Part shown: positions 27,238 to 37,059 of the stretch, piece by piece
Position numbering within the stretch: the stretch's first letter is position 1
Layout: every line of letters begins with the position of its first letter
Assembly (NCBI GenBank): GCA_024400305.1
Contig: JAKSMX010000015.1
Location: 1-63,923, forward strand
Source of the DNA: Bacteroidales bacterium
GTDB lineage: Bacteria; Bacteroidota; Bacteroidia; Bacteroidales; F082
Reading direction: 5' to 3'
DNA: 63,923 bases
Translations under genes and position numbers: made by a program
Notes under the pieces: model-generated
The model's database searches: none
What the model saw: the letters and a program-made list of their open reading frames with translations, nothing else
What the model was told of the DNA's origin: nothing

Positions 27238-27271
27238 TGAATTATTTTGATAGTCTTTACATTAAAAAAAA

Positions 27272-28855
27272 TTATTTTTTTAACGCCTGCTGCAATATCT
27301 CATCAAGCGGCTCGTAAATCGGATAAAATTCATCATCGCTGAAGATATTACGTGCGACGTACGCCTTGAACAGCGGTCCCATCAGCTCGCGTGCTTTTTC
27401 AACCTGTTCGTCGGTGCCGGTGATTTTCTTTTTCTTCGCTTCCTTCAAGATGTCGGTGAACATCTTTTCGGAAAACACGAAGTTGCTGTTGAAATTCTTT
27501 GCGCTTCCATAGCCGAGGATCTCGTCGCGGTGTGAGTCGGAGAAGTCGAAGGCGTACTGGAAGAGAATGCTTGCGTTCACCACTTTGTTGAAGAAATATT
27601 CTGTCGTGTCTTGTCTGAGCGGCACGTAGATGTCGGGCATGATGCCTCCGCCGCCATAGACTATTTTGCCGCCTGGTGTCGTATATTTCAGAGAATCAGC
27701 GAAATGTATGCTGTCGGCGGTGAACATCTCACCCGATGTGTATCTGTCGTAAGCCTCGAAGAGATATTTCTCCCTGTCGCCGTCGTAAGGTTTCTGTATG
27801 CAACGTCCTGTCGGTGTGTAGTAACGCGCCACGGTGAGACGCAGTCCGGCACCGTCGCCGAGGTCGAACTGTTCCTGTACGAGTCCTTTTCCGAAGGAAC
27901 GGCGTCCGACGATGGTGCCGCGGTCGTTGTCCTGCAATGCGCCGGCCACTATCTCGCTCGCGCTCGCCGAGCCCTCGTCGATGAGAATAGTCACCGGCAT
28001 GTCTTCAAGCATTCCGTTTCTTCTCGCGAAAATGTACTGCCGGTCGCGGTGTTCGCCCTGTGTGTAAACGATGAGGCTTCCTTTCGGCAGCATTTCGTCA
28101 ACGATGTCAACGGCCTCGCCGAGGTATCCGCCGCTGTTGCCGCGCAAGTCGAAGATGAAATTCGTCATCCCATTGTCTTTCAGTTTCTTGACAGCCTTCA
28201 CGAACTCCTTGTGGGTGGTGGCGATAAACTTCGACAGTTTCAGATAACCCGTCGTGTCGTCAATCATATATGCCACTTCGACGCTGTATGTCGGGATGAC
28301 ATCGCGTGTGATGGTGAAGTCGAGAAGCTCAGCGATACCGCGGCGGAACACTTTCACATTCACTTTGGTGTTGCGCGGGCCTTTGAGGAGTTTCATCGCC
28401 GTAGCATTGGTGACGCCGTTTCCGGCAATCAGGCTGTCGCCGACATAGATAATCCTGTCGCCGCCCTGTATCCCGACCTTTTCAGACGGGCCGCCCTTGA
28501 TGGTGTTGATGATGGTTATCGTGTCGTGTTCGATACGGAACGTCACACCTATGCCTTCAAAGCTGCCCTGAAGTTCCTCCGTGACCTCTTCCAAAACCTC
28601 AGGCACGAAATATTCGCTGTGCGGGTCCATCTCATCGATGACGCTCGTCACGGCATCAACCTGAAGCTGATCGATGTTTACAGTATCAACATATTCATTC
28701 TGAATAAGATAAAAAACATTTTCTATCGTACTCAGGTTTCCATTGCCTTGAATGACGGTCTTATCGCCGTTGCCGCGGGCGATAGCAATCCCCATGACTA
28801 CGCCGAGAGCCATCGCCACGGCTAAAAGAACCGGTGTCAGGACGTTTCGTTTCAT
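27272..28855 (-). CDS. S41-family C-terminal processing protease
   Basis: A 527-residue serine protease exported by an N-terminal signal anchor (LTPVLLAVAMALGVVMGIAIA). A PDZ domain spans about 85-165, with GSFEGIGVTFRIE and a GGPSEKVGIQGGDRI segment. The catalytic Ser is in EGSASASEIVAGALQD and the Lys in GRRSFGKGLVQEQF, the Ser-Lys dyad of CtpA/Prc. The family cuts C-terminal tails of periplasmic proteins. It is the last gene of the porW operon and overlaps fabD by 4 bases. Confidence 0.92.
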   Translation of the reverse strand: MKRNVLTPVLLAVAMALGVVMGIAIARGNGDKTVIQGNGNLSTIENVFYLIQNEYVDTVNIDQLQVDAVTSVIDEMDPHSEYFVPEVLEEVTEELQGSFEGIGVTFRIEHDTITIINTIKGGPSEKVGIQGGDRIIYVGDSLIAGNGVTNATAMKLLKGPRNTKVNVKVFRRGIAELLDFTITRDVIPTYSVEVAYMIDDTTGYLKLSKFIATTHKEFVKAVKKLKDNGMTNFIFDLRGNSGGYLGEAVDIVDEMLPKGSLIVYTQGEHRDRQYIFARRNGMLEDMPVTILIDEGSASASEIVAGALQDNDRGTIVGRRSFGKGLVQEQFDLGDGAGLRLTVARYYTPTGRCIQKPYDGDREKYLFEAYDRYTSGEMFTADSIHFADSLKYTTPGGKIVYGGGGIMPDIYVPLRQDTTEYFFNKVVNASILFQYAFDFSDSHRDEILGYGSAKNFNSNFVFSEKMFTDILKEAKKKKITGTDEQVEKARELMGPLFKAYVARNIFSDDEFYPIYEPLDEILQQALKK

Positions 28856-29733
28856 TCTATTGTGGCACTATTCAGTTCCAATGTCTTGAATGTTCTCTTG
28901 AAAAGCCCTTGAAGCACCGTGCCGGGGCCGACTTCGACCACTTGGTTCACGCCCGCCGCGACCATGTTCTCCATCGTCTGCGTCCAATGCACCGGTGATG
29001 TCAGCTGTTTGATAAGGTTGCTCTTGATGATTTCCGGGTCGTTCACGGCCTGGCCTGTGACATTCTGATACACAGGGCAGATGCCTTCCGTGAACCTTGT
29101 CTTCTTGATGGCTTCGGCGAGCTCCTCGCGTGCCGGTTCCATCAGCGGGCTGTGGAATGCGCCGCCGACGTTGAGCGGTAACGCACGTTTTGCGCCCGCC
29201 TCCTTCATCTTCTCGCAGGCGATGGCGACACCTTCGACAGAACCGGAGATGACGACCTGCCCGGGGCTGTTGTAGTTTGCTGGGACGACAACCTCCTTTA
29301 TCGATTCACATATTGACTTTATCTTGGCATCCTCAAGGTTTATTATGGCGGCCATCGTGCCAGGGTTCGCGTCACAGGCCTTCTGCATCGCCACCGCACG
29401 CTGCGACACCAAACGGAGACCGTCTTCAAACGTCAGGACGCGGTTTGCCACCAATGCGGAGAACTCACCGAGTGAGTGGCCGGCGACCATGTCGGGACGG
29501 AAGTCCTCAAGCATCATCGCCAAAATGACGGAATGAAGGAAAATGGCCGGCTGCGTCACTTTCGTCTGACGCAGATCCTCATCAGTGCCCTCGAACATCA
29601 CATCCGTAATGTTAAACTTCAAAATATCATTAGCCTTGGCGAACAAGTCCTTGGCTTTCGGGAACTTGTCGTACAAATCCTTGCCCATCCCAACGAATTG
29701 GGCTCCCTGTCCCGGAAAAACGTATGCTTTCAT
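28852..29733 (-). CDS. fabD: Malonyl-CoA:ACP transacylase
   Basis: A 293-residue enzyme that loads malonyl groups onto acyl carrier protein for fatty acid synthesis. The start KAYVFPGQGAQFVGMGKDLY is typical. The active Ser is in GHSLGEFSALVA (about 88-98), the partner His in GGAFHSPLM (about 200), and the Arg in SQRAVAMQ. It overlaps the S41 gene by 4 bases and lies 31 bases after the BI-1 gene. No other fab gene is adjacent. Confidence 0.95.
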   Translation of the reverse strand: MKAYVFPGQGAQFVGMGKDLYDKFPKAKDLFAKANDILKFNITDVMFEGTDEDLRQTKVTQPAIFLHSVILAMMLEDFRPDMVAGHSLGEFSALVANRVLTFEDGLRLVSQRAVAMQKACDANPGTMAAIINLEDAKIKSICESIKEVVVPANYNSPGQVVISGSVEGVAIACEKMKEAGAKRALPLNVGGAFHSPLMEPAREELAEAIKKTRFTEGICPVYQNVTGQAVNDPEIIKSNLIKQLTSPVHWTQTMENMVAAGVNQVVEVGPGTVLQGLFKRTFKTLELNSATIE

Positions 29734-29764
29734 TTCTCTTTATATATTAATAAGGTGTAATTCA

Positions 29765-30466
29765 TTAGTCTCTTCTTCCGAAAAATCTCAAAAGATAAAG
29801 GAAAAGATTGAGAAAGTCGAGGTACAGACTCAAAGCCGCGAAGATTGTGACCTTCACCATCGAGTCATTCTCATCGATTCCCATCCGTCCTATATTCTTG
29901 ATTTTCTGAACATCGTATGCTGTCAGGCCGGTGAAAACGATCACGCCGACGACGCTGATGATGTACTCCAGACGTGCGCTGTGAGTGAAGAAGTTCACAA
30001 GCATTGCGATGATCATCCCGAACAACGCCATGAGCAGGATTGATCCGAGTTTGGTGAGGTCGGTCTTTGTGGTGTAACCCATTATCGCCATGATGCCGAA
30101 CATCCCTGCGGTAATGACAAATGTTTTCACGATTGACGCGCTCGTGTAAACATAAAATATCGAACTCAGGCTCATTCCCATGAGGATGGAATAAAGCAGG
30201 TAAAGCAATATTGTCGTCTTTGCGCTGAGTTTGCTTCCGCTGAACGACATGCCGAGCACGATGATGAACGGCGACAATGTCACTAACCAGCCAAACATCG
30301 TCATTGACATCACGCCTTTCTCGTTAATGCCGTAGATGAATGAAAAAAGTTCTTCACTCGTGCCGAAAAGATACGCCGCGAGTGCCGTGAGTCCCATTGC
30401 AGCAAACATCCAGCTGAAGACGTTTGCCATGAAAGTGTTTGATAATGCTTTTGTTTCTTGATACAT
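29765..30466 (-). CDS. Bax inhibitor-1/YccA-family membrane protein
   Basis: A 233-residue protein with about seven hydrophobic helices, of the BI-1 (TMBIM) family. The start YQETKALSNTFMANVFSWMFAAMG is typical of Bacteroidota members, and the last helix is followed by LDFLNLFLYLLRFFGRRD, matching the family C-terminus (LDFINLFLxLLRxxG). Bacterial BI-1 proteins act as pH-gated calcium leak channels in B. subtilis or interact with FtsH. The role here is unknown. Confidence 0.88.
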   Translation of the reverse strand: MYQETKALSNTFMANVFSWMFAAMGLTALAAYLFGTSEELFSFIYGINEKGVMSMTMFGWLVTLSPFIIVLGMSFSGSKLSAKTTILLYLLYSILMGMSLSSIFYVYTSASIVKTFVITAGMFGIMAIMGYTTKTDLTKLGSILLMALFGMIIAMLVNFFTHSARLEYIISVVGVIVFTGLTAYDVQKIKNIGRMGIDENDSMVKVTIFAALSLYLDFLNLFLYLLRFFGRRD

Positions 30467-30483
30467 AGATTATAAATTTTGAA

Positions 30484-31092
30484 TTAATGTAAGTTTTTTC
30501 CTAAAAGCTGCAAAAACTCGGCGCGTGTCTCGTTCCTCTCAAACGCCCCGATGAAGTCCGAAGTCGTCGTGACGGAGTTCTGTTTCTGCACGCCTCTCAT
30601 GCTCATGCAGAGATGCTTCGCCTCTATGACCACCGCTACGCCGAGCGGATGGAGTGCGTCGTTGATGGCGTTTTTGATCTGTGTCGTCAGCCGTTCCTGC
30701 ACCTGGAGGCGGCGCGAATAAGCCTCGACGACTCTCGCGATCTTGCTCAATCCGGTGATGTAACCGTTTGGGATGTAAGCGACATGTGCTTTCCCTATGA
30801 ACGGTATGAGGTGATGCTCACACATTGAAAACAACTCAATATCCTTGACAATCACCATCTGGCGGTAGTCTTCCTTAAAACGTGCCGAAAGCAGTATCTC
30901 CATCGGGTCGAGGTTGTAGCCCTGTGTCAGGAACTGCATCGACTTCGCCATCCTGAGTGGCGTCTTCAAGAGACCTTCCCTGTCGGGATCTTCACCGAGA
31001 AGCTTGAGGATCGCCCTGTAATGCTCCATCAGTTTCTCCGTGCGCTCCGGGTCAAATTTCTCGATTTTCTCGTATCCAATTATTTCATTCAT
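30484..31092 (-). CDS. folE: GTP cyclohydrolase I
   Basis: A 202-residue enzyme that makes 7,8-dihydroneopterin triphosphate from GTP, the first step of folate synthesis. The zinc ligands are Cys and His in [15 protein letters not shown] and Cys in [11 protein letters not shown]. The substrate-binding stretch [20 protein letters not shown] is intact. It overlaps the preceding membrane-protein gene by 8 bases. Folate made here feeds metF and metH at 58-62 kb. Confidence 0.95.
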   Translation of the reverse strand: MNEIIGYEKIEKFDPERTEKLMEHYRAILKLLGEDPDREGLLKTPLRMAKSMQFLTQGYNLDPMEILLSARFKEDYRQMVIVKDIELFSMCEHHLIPFIGKAHVAYIPNGYITGLSKIARVVEAYSRRLQVQERLTTQIKNAINDALHPLGVAVVIEAKHLCMSMRGVQKQNSVTTTSDFIGAFERNETRAEFLQLLGKNLH

Positions 31093-31465
31093 TTTTGTTC
31101 TCTTTTTTCCTTACAAGCTGCCAGGTCTCAAAGACACTGTAAATCACATAATAAGCTAAAAACGTAAGCATGAAACGTTTTGAGTCTTCCTTGAAATTCA
31201 GCGAATAAATTGTAAGAATGGAAAGATACACGACGAGTTTCACAACGGTGGAAACCATGTAAAAGTTGTAAAACTTGCGCATGTCCTTCTGCCTTGCTTT
31301 CTCGCAGCAGCGGTACATCACCACACTGACGATGAAAAAGAATATTATCATCAGCGGCCACCACATCGTGGCGAACCTGGCGAGTCCAAGCGACGCCGCA
31401 CTGACAGCGAGCGTCAGCCAGATGAGACCAGAAAGGAAACTCTTGTCTTTCTTCGAAATCTTCAT
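31085..31465 (-). CDS. Small four-helix membrane protein, unknown
   Basis: A 126-residue protein with four predicted hydrophobic segments (about 11-30, 35-50, 70-90 and 100-117) and basic ends. It resembles the AtpI/AtpZ-like hypothetical proteins found in Bacteroidota but I see no diagnostic motif. The start overlaps bactofilin by 4 bases and the stop overlaps folE by 8, so expression is coupled. Adjacency to bactofilin hints at a membrane anchor or envelope role, which is inference only. Confidence 0.7.
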   Translation of the reverse strand: MKISKKDKSFLSGLIWLTLAVSAASLGLARFATMWWPLMIIFFFIVSVVMYRCCEKARQKDMRKFYNFYMVSTVVKLVVYLSILTIYSLNFKEDSKRFMLTFLAYYVIYSVFETWQLVRKKENKNE

Positions 31466-31833
31466 GACTGCTCCTCTTGAATTTCATCAGGTTTCTGGCC
31501 CATAATGCATTTGCCAGTGAAAATCGCGCCCACTTCTATGAAAAGCTGCCTTGTGCAAAGGTCAGCCTCCAATTGCGAGGTTGACTTCAGAGAGGTGAGT
31601 TCCTCAACCATGATTGAACCTTTAACTTTGCCGGAGATGTCGGCGTTCTTGCATATCACAACCCCATCGACACAGCCTTGCAGTCCGATTACAACCTTGC
31701 CGCTGGATTTCAATGTTCCTGTAATCGCACCGTCAACGCGGATGTCGCCAGCCGCTTCAATGTCACCTTTGATGTTCGTGCCACTGCTAATAAGGTTGTT
31801 CCTGCCAATTGTTTCTGATGTATTATTTGCCAT
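31462..31833 (-). CDS. Bactofilin (polymer-forming cytoskeletal protein)
   Basis: A 123-residue bactofilin. The beta-helix core shows regular short repeats of hydrophobic-Gly pattern from about residue 15 to 105 (INxKGDIEAAGDIRVDGAI, then GTLKSSGKVVIG). I chose ATG 31833 (MANNTSETIG), which lies one base beyond the porW stop; the longer frame would overlap porW by 41 bases. Bactofilins self-assemble into filaments that shape the envelope and localise other proteins. It sits directly after porW and before a small membrane protein. Confidence 0.88.
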   Translation of the reverse strand: MANNTSETIGRNNLISSGTNIKGDIEAAGDIRVDGAITGTLKSSGKVVIGLQGCVDGVVICKNADISGKVKGSIMVEELTSLKSTSQLEADLCTRQLFIEVGAIFTGKCIMGQKPDEIQEEQS

Positions 31834-31834
31834 G

Positions 31835-34528
31835 TTACTTGTTATTTTTGTTCCAAAACTCCATGTATTCATCAATGTTCTTCTGCTGATAAAATATAGG
31901 ATAGTTGGAAATTGATACCTTTATGACCTTGTAGTTTCCGGCATCGATACCGCCGAAGACGTAGTCGCTGCTCAACAATGCATTGTTATAGTCATTCGCC
32001 GCCGAGAGGTTTTCGAACTTCTCGATGGTGATCATCGCCTCTTCCTTGCTGTACATCAGGTTCTTGACAGCGAGCTGCAACAGCCTGAAATTGTTCTTGT
32101 TAAAGTCGCTGAGACGTACTTTCAGAGGGTTGATGCGCACATTCTTCGTGTCGCATATCACCAAGATGTAATAAGGCTCATCCGGATTGAACGTGTAAAT
32201 CGATTCCTTCTCCTCTTCTGCAGCCTCTTCTTTCGGGCGCGCGCTCTCGATGTTCAGACCGAGTTTGTACATGTCGTTCGCCTTGAGAAGCACCTCCATC
32301 GCGAACGGCTTGATGCTGCTTTCGGGATAATTCTGGACGAGGCGGTAGAGTGCATACGCCATTGAGTCAACGACCTCGACGTAGCCGAGCGAGATTGCGT
32401 CGAGGAACTCGAACCGCGGCATGAGAAGCGTGTCTTCAGCATATAGTTTCCTCGCGCGTTCGACGTTCATCCTCACGCGCTGATACTGCCCGTTCTGATA
32501 GGCATCAAAGGTCTTCGAATAGAACTGCTCGGCTTCCGCGCCTTTCTGGGCCTCCTTCAGGAAATGCTCCGGGTCAAGGATGATCTTCGCCTGATTCGAG
32601 TCGGGATATTTCGTGAGGACGAGATTCTTGTAGTTGTCAGCCTCCGTCTCCTCGCCGCGTCTCGAATGCATCCTGTAAAGATAGAACCACGCCGACAGTT
32701 CGTTCTCGTTGTCGGGATAACGCTCCGTCAACTCGGTGTAAGCCTCGATGGAATGTGCATAGTCTTTCAAATCATTATAATAGATGAAGCCGACGTTGTT
32801 GAGAGCCGTGGCAATCTGTTTGTTTGCCTCCGCCTTGGCCTCATCCGTGAACGGAATCTGACGCAGGTAATAACCACGGTCGAGTTGCGTGTATTTAGCG
32901 GTGTCGGCGGGAGTGTCGCTGATTCCGTGTTCTTTCATGTATGATGCGCGTTCCTCCTCCGACATTTCCGCGAGTTCCTCTTCGGAGAGAAGTTCTTCCT
33001 CGCTCTGGTTCATGCTTTGCTTGTTGGTGATGAACCAGTAATCCTCAAGCACGCGTTTGCCCCATTTCTTCTGGAAGTCGTTCATCCCGCGGGTTCTCGT
33101 GGTCGAATTGTAGAAATACCAGCTGGAGTTGTCGCCTGTGGGCATCGACATCTGCGGGTCGGCGGTGCCGCCGAGAAGCTCTATCTGCGCCTTCGTCTCA
33201 GCCTCTTTCGCCAGACGCTCCTGCTCCGCCTGATAATCTTCTATAATCCTGTCAATCACTGCATAGAGATGTATCGTGTCCATTTCCGAAAGCCGCAGCA
33301 GGCTGTCGTTAAGGTCGTACGTCGTGAGATTCCCGACGAGGTCTGAAAGCATCACCGAAAGGTTGAGGAGGCTGTCGTAGCCCTGATAGGTCCTGTCCAT
33401 CGACATCACCGCCGTGTCGAAATAAGCCTGCGAAAGGACGTACTCGCCGTCGCTGAAGAGCATGTCGGCGACCTCCATCGAGGATTTAATCTTCTGGTTT
33501 ACATTGGTTCTACTCGCCGCTACTGACTTTCTCAGATAATCTATGCCCGCCTGACGGTCGCCTTCCCTAAGCACCACGTCAGACATGGCGTAGTAGATGC
33601 GGTCTTTGTAATCGGTGTTCTTGGTGTCTTTAAGCATCTTGCGGAGCATCTTGAGCATCGCCGTCGTGTCGCTTCCCGCCGAGCATTTGGCGATGTTCAT
33701 CCGCGACTCGAACGTCATCACGTATTCCGGATGCGTTTTTATGACATTTTTGAACTGTTCGGTGGCTTTTGCATATTCTTTCTGGTCGGCATAGATCTGG
33801 CCGAGGATGAACATGGCGCGGCTCTTGTTGTATTTGCCCTTCGCCGTGAACAACGCGCTACGCAGATATTTCACGGCTTCTTTCTCCTTCCCCACCGCGA
33901 TGTAATAGTCGGCGAAGACGAGGTCGAGGTTGCGTTGCACGTATTTCGGGAGTTTCTCGCCCGACGCACCCGTCACAAGCAGCGACTGCAAGACGGCCTC
34001 CGCCTTTTCATATTCTTTCGTGGCGATATAAGTCTTTGCAAGCCAAAGATTTGCGGTGTAACGGTCGCGGCTTGCAGGGTAACTCACGTTTGCATAGTCG
34101 AACGTGCGCCGTGCAGGGACGAAGTCCTGTTTGTAGAAATGAGCCTTCGCCATGTCGATGAACGCATCGTCGATGCATCTGACGTGTTCTTTCCCGTTGA
34201 AGCGCATCGAGTGTTTTTGTATGCATATCGCCGATTTCTCTATTGTGCGGTCGAATTTGGCATTCTGAGCCGTCGCGTTCTCCTTGGTGCCGTAGTTGAA
34301 CACCGGCAGCGTCTTTGTATAATCATCGATGACACTTTGCCGCAGCGCCAACTCGCCTTCCTTTATGCTCTGGTTGCCGTTCCACCACACGTTATAATGA
34401 CCGGTCATGTTATGCCACGCCCTTCTGCTCCAAGTGTTTTTCTTCGTTGAACATGACACAAAAACGAGCGCGGCCAAAGCCATCGCGAATACCCCGAATA
34501 TCTCGTATGTTATCTTATTTCTCTTCAT
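31835..34528 (-). CDS. porW: T9SS lipoprotein PorW/SprE
   Basis: An 897-residue TPR lipoprotein. It has a lipobox Cys26 (VFVSC) and a family start after it (RRAWHNMTGHYNVWWNGNQ), followed by many helical TPR units through about residue 850. In Porphyromonas and Flavobacterium PorW/SprE is needed for T9SS secretion and gliding and links PorN to the PorLM motor or the translocon. I chose ATG 34528; a TTG six bases upstream is less likely. It is first in the seven-gene operon and only 11 kb from the gldKLMN cluster. Confidence 0.88.
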   Translation of the reverse strand: MKRNKITYEIFGVFAMALAALVFVSCSTKKNTWSRRAWHNMTGHYNVWWNGNQSIKEGELALRQSVIDDYTKTLPVFNYGTKENATAQNAKFDRTIEKSAICIQKHSMRFNGKEHVRCIDDAFIDMAKAHFYKQDFVPARRTFDYANVSYPASRDRYTANLWLAKTYIATKEYEKAEAVLQSLLVTGASGEKLPKYVQRNLDLVFADYYIAVGKEKEAVKYLRSALFTAKGKYNKSRAMFILGQIYADQKEYAKATEQFKNVIKTHPEYVMTFESRMNIAKCSAGSDTTAMLKMLRKMLKDTKNTDYKDRIYYAMSDVVLREGDRQAGIDYLRKSVAASRTNVNQKIKSSMEVADMLFSDGEYVLSQAYFDTAVMSMDRTYQGYDSLLNLSVMLSDLVGNLTTYDLNDSLLRLSEMDTIHLYAVIDRIIEDYQAEQERLAKEAETKAQIELLGGTADPQMSMPTGDNSSWYFYNSTTRTRGMNDFQKKWGKRVLEDYWFITNKQSMNQSEEELLSEEELAEMSEEERASYMKEHGISDTPADTAKYTQLDRGYYLRQIPFTDEAKAEANKQIATALNNVGFIYYNDLKDYAHSIEAYTELTERYPDNENELSAWFYLYRMHSRRGEETEADNYKNLVLTKYPDSNQAKIILDPEHFLKEAQKGAEAEQFYSKTFDAYQNGQYQRVRMNVERARKLYAEDTLLMPRFEFLDAISLGYVEVVDSMAYALYRLVQNYPESSIKPFAMEVLLKANDMYKLGLNIESARPKEEAAEEEKESIYTFNPDEPYYILVICDTKNVRINPLKVRLSDFNKNNFRLLQLAVKNLMYSKEEAMITIEKFENLSAANDYNNALLSSDYVFGGIDAGNYKVIKVSISNYPIFYQQKNIDEYMEFWNKNNK

Positions 34529-34595
34529 TTCCAAATATGTTAATTCAATATTAACTCATGAATTGCGTTTTTATTTTTCGCTTCTCTGCGAACTT

Positions 34596-34604
34596 GCAAA
34601 AATA
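34596..34604 (-). promoter_or_regulatory. -7 element of the porW operon
   Basis: Reads TATTTTTGC on the minus strand, 67 bases before the porW start. Confidence 0.55.
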
Positions 34605-34676
34605 CTAAATTAGGCTGAAATACGCGCCATTTTTCAAAAAAATATAAATAATGCTTCACCTTTGTGAAAAAGTTCG

Positions 34677-34685
34677 TATTTTTAC
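34677..34685 (+). promoter_or_regulatory. Probable -7 element of dnaX
   Basis: Reads TATTTTTAC, one base off TAnnTTTGC, 25 bases before the dnaX start and divergent from porW. Confidence 0.45.
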
Positions 34686-34710
34686 ACGCTGAATAAAAGG
34701 CTATTTTTTG

Positions 34711-36477
34711 ATGGAAAATTTTATCGTATCGGCGAGAAAATACAGGCCTGCGACGTTCGAAAGCGTTGTGGGTCAACATGCTATAACATCGACCTTGCAG
34801 AACGCCATTCGCAACAACACGCTTGCGCAGGCGTTTCTTTTCTGCGGTCCGAGGGGTGTAGGGAAGACGACATGCGCACGTATCATGGCGAAAACAATCA
34901 ACTGCCTGCACCCGACAGACGGCATGGAGGCGTGTAACGAATGCGAGTCATGCATGAGTTTCAACAACAACGCCTCGTTCAACATCTTCGAGCTTGACGC
35001 GGCGTCGAACAACAGCGTCGAAGACATCCGAAACCTCATCGACCAGGTGAGGATTCCGCCGCAAATCGGGAAATACAAGGTGTATATCATCGACGAGGTC
35101 CACATGCTGTCGTCAGCGGCTTTCAACGCCTTCCTCAAGACATTGGAGGAGCCGCCGGCGTATGCGAAATTCATCCTGGCAACCACCGAGAAACACAAGA
35201 TCCTCCCGACGATCCTGTCGCGCTGCCAGATTTTCGACTTCAAACGCATCACCGTCGATGACATCACGAAACATCTGCAGAACATCGCCGCGAAAGAAGG
35301 CGTCAACGCCGAAGAGGAGGCCCTGAACATCGTCGCCCAGAAAGCCGACGGCGCACTCCGCGACGCGCTTTCAATCTTCGACCAGATGGTCAGTTTCTCC
35401 GGGAACAACATCACGTACAAAGACGTCATCACAAACCTCAACGTCCTCGACTACGAATACTATTTCAGAGCCGTTGACAACATCTTGTCCGACGACATCA
35501 ACTCCACACTTCTGCTCCTGAACGATGTGATCAACAAAGGTTTCGACGCACAGAACTTCATTCAGGGAATGGCGAGCCACCTGCGCAACCTGCTTCTCGG
35601 CAAGGACCAGCGCGTCATCGGACTCATGGAAGTGAGCAGCCAGCTGAAGGCGAGATATTCTCAACAGGCGGCGCAGTGCAGCACAGAGTTCCTGCTCAAA
35701 GCCCTGAATCTCGCCAACGAATGCGACATCAATTTCAGAAGCGCGAACAACAAACGCCTGCATCTTGAGATTACGCTCCTCAAGATGACGCAATGTTTCA
35801 GCCAGCCCGTTCCCGTGCAGCAGGTCCAGATGCAAACTCAACCCAACACGGTGAACCCCGCTCAACAGCAGCCAGTACAAAACCAGCAGACTCACATGCA
35901 ACCTCAGTCCAACACGGCAAATCCGGTTCAACAGCGACCTGTCCAAGTCCAACAGAATTCGGTTCAGGTCAAGCAGACTCCGACGGCAACGGTTCAGCAA
36001 ACGGTCACCGAGCCGGCACGTCCAATAGGAAGGATGCACCGCTCGAACACGGTCTCCATTTTCGATGAAGACAGGAAAGCACCGGCGGAGGAGGTTCGAG
36101 AGGAGGTGAAGAACAGCCCTTTTACAGATGAGATGCTGACGGCTGCGTGGAAGGAATTCGTTGACACACACAAGGATACGTGTCCGATTTTCGTCGCCGG
36201 CATCGGGAAATACACACCCACGCTGAATGCAAACAACGTCATCGACTACCAGATTGACAACATTTTGGTCGCCAACGACCTCGCAAACATGGCAAGGCTA
36301 CGCGAGCATCTTGCCAACAGGCTGAACAACAACCAGTTCACCCTCGTCCATCATGTGGTGGAGAAACCCGTTGACGAGATCGCCTACACCGACCGCAGCA
36401 AGTTCGAGAAGATGGCGGAGTTGAATCCGAATGTGATAACTTTAAAAAATGGCTTGGGCCTTAACATCGACATATAG
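34711..36477 (+). CDS. dnaX: DNA polymerase III subunit gamma/tau
   Basis: A 588-residue clamp-loader ATPase. It has Walker A GPRGVGKTTCAR (about 46), a zinc site CNECESC (about 77), Walker B VYIIDEVHMLS and sensor ILATTEKHKILPTILSRCQ. Residues about 375-430 are a Gln/Pro/Val-rich linker made of a tandem duplicated unit (HMQPQSNTANPVQQ and a near copy). The C-terminal tau-like domain follows. I chose ATG 34711 over the TTG three bases upstream. It is followed after 2 bases by the acyltransferase gene. Confidence 0.93.
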   Translation: MENFIVSARKYRPATFESVVGQHAITSTLQNAIRNNTLAQAFLFCGPRGVGKTTCARIMAKTINCLHPTDGMEACNECESCMSFNNNASFNIFELDAASNNSVEDIRNLIDQVRIPPQIGKYKVYIIDEVHMLSSAAFNAFLKTLEEPPAYAKFILATTEKHKILPTILSRCQIFDFKRITVDDITKHLQNIAAKEGVNAEEEALNIVAQKADGALRDALSIFDQMVSFSGNNITYKDVITNLNVLDYEYYFRAVDNILSDDINSTLLLLNDVINKGFDAQNFIQGMASHLRNLLLGKDQRVIGLMEVSSQLKARYSQQAAQCSTEFLLKALNLANECDINFRSANNKRLHLEITLLKMTQCFSQPVPVQQVQMQTQPNTVNPAQQQPVQNQQTHMQPQSNTANPVQQRPVQVQQNSVQVKQTPTATVQQTVTEPARPIGRMHRSNTVSIFDEDRKAPAEEVREEVKNSPFTDEMLTAAWKEFVDTHKDTCPIFVAGIGKYTPTLNANNVIDYQIDNILVANDLANMARLREHLANRLNNNQFTLVHHVVEKPVDEIAYTDRSKFEKMAELNPNVITLKNGLGLNIDI

Positions 36478-36479
36478 AC

Positions 36480-37037
36480 ATGAGTTTCAAGAAATGGATA
36501 GGCGAGAAATATCTGAAGCTCCGCGGCTGGACCGTAGTGGGCGACATCCCGCCTGAAGAAAAAAAATGCATGATAATAGAGGCGCCGCACACCTGCATCG
36601 AGGATTTCCTCATCGGGCTGGGTTTCTTCTGGGCGCGTGAAAAAAAAGTGAAGTTCCTTATGAAAAAGGAGTTTTTCAAAACCCCCGTCCTGCGCTGGAT
36701 CCTCAAACGCGTCGGCGGCATCCCCGTTGACAGAAGTCGCGGCAACAACATGGTCGCAAAAACAGCCGCCGTCTTCAGACAATATGAGGAACTTTACATC
36801 GTTATCTGTCCCGAAGGCACACGCAAGCGCGTCGAACGGTGGAAACGAGGCTTCTACTACATCGCCGAAATAGCCAAAGTGCCTGTGGTGATGGGGTTTA
36901 TTGACTATAAGACAAAGACCTGCGGCTATGGTCCGCTTTTCTATCCTTCAGGAGACTATGACGAGGATTGGAAGATGATTGAGGGTTTCTACAGGGGAAT
37001 GCAAGGCAAGACCAAAGGAAAATTCAACTTGGAGTGA
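36480..37037 (+). CDS. Small 1-acyl-glycerol-phosphate acyltransferase-like protein
   Basis: A 185-residue PlsC-superfamily protein. The HX4D motif is seen in APHTCIEDFLIG (His and Asp), with the glycerophosphate-binding motif CPEGTRKRVERWKRGFY and VGGIPVDRSRG between them. Known members acylate lysophospholipids at the inner membrane; this short form lacks the N-terminal helix of PlsC, and its substrate could be an ornithine or other lipid. It starts 2 bases after dnaX. Confidence 0.8.
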   Translation: MSFKKWIGEKYLKLRGWTVVGDIPPEEKKCMIIEAPHTCIEDFLIGLGFFWAREKKVKFLMKKEFFKTPVLRWILKRVGGIPVDRSRGNNMVAKTAAVFRQYEELYIVICPEGTRKRVERWKRGFYYIAEIAKVPVVMGFIDYKTKTCGYGPLFYPSGDYDEDWKMIEGFYRGMQGKTKGKFNLE

Positions 37038-37059
37038 TTACAGTCACAAAAATTCAAAT

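Noticed and set aside
27611-28825. A 404-residue frame opposite to the S41 protease gene
   Set aside because: It is antisense to a well-supported gene. Frames opposite to GC-rich third positions are often long, and it shows no motif.
36979-37059. Upstream start for the LytM protein
   Set aside because: It would overlap the acyltransferase gene, and the ATG at 37060 gives a normal family N-terminus.
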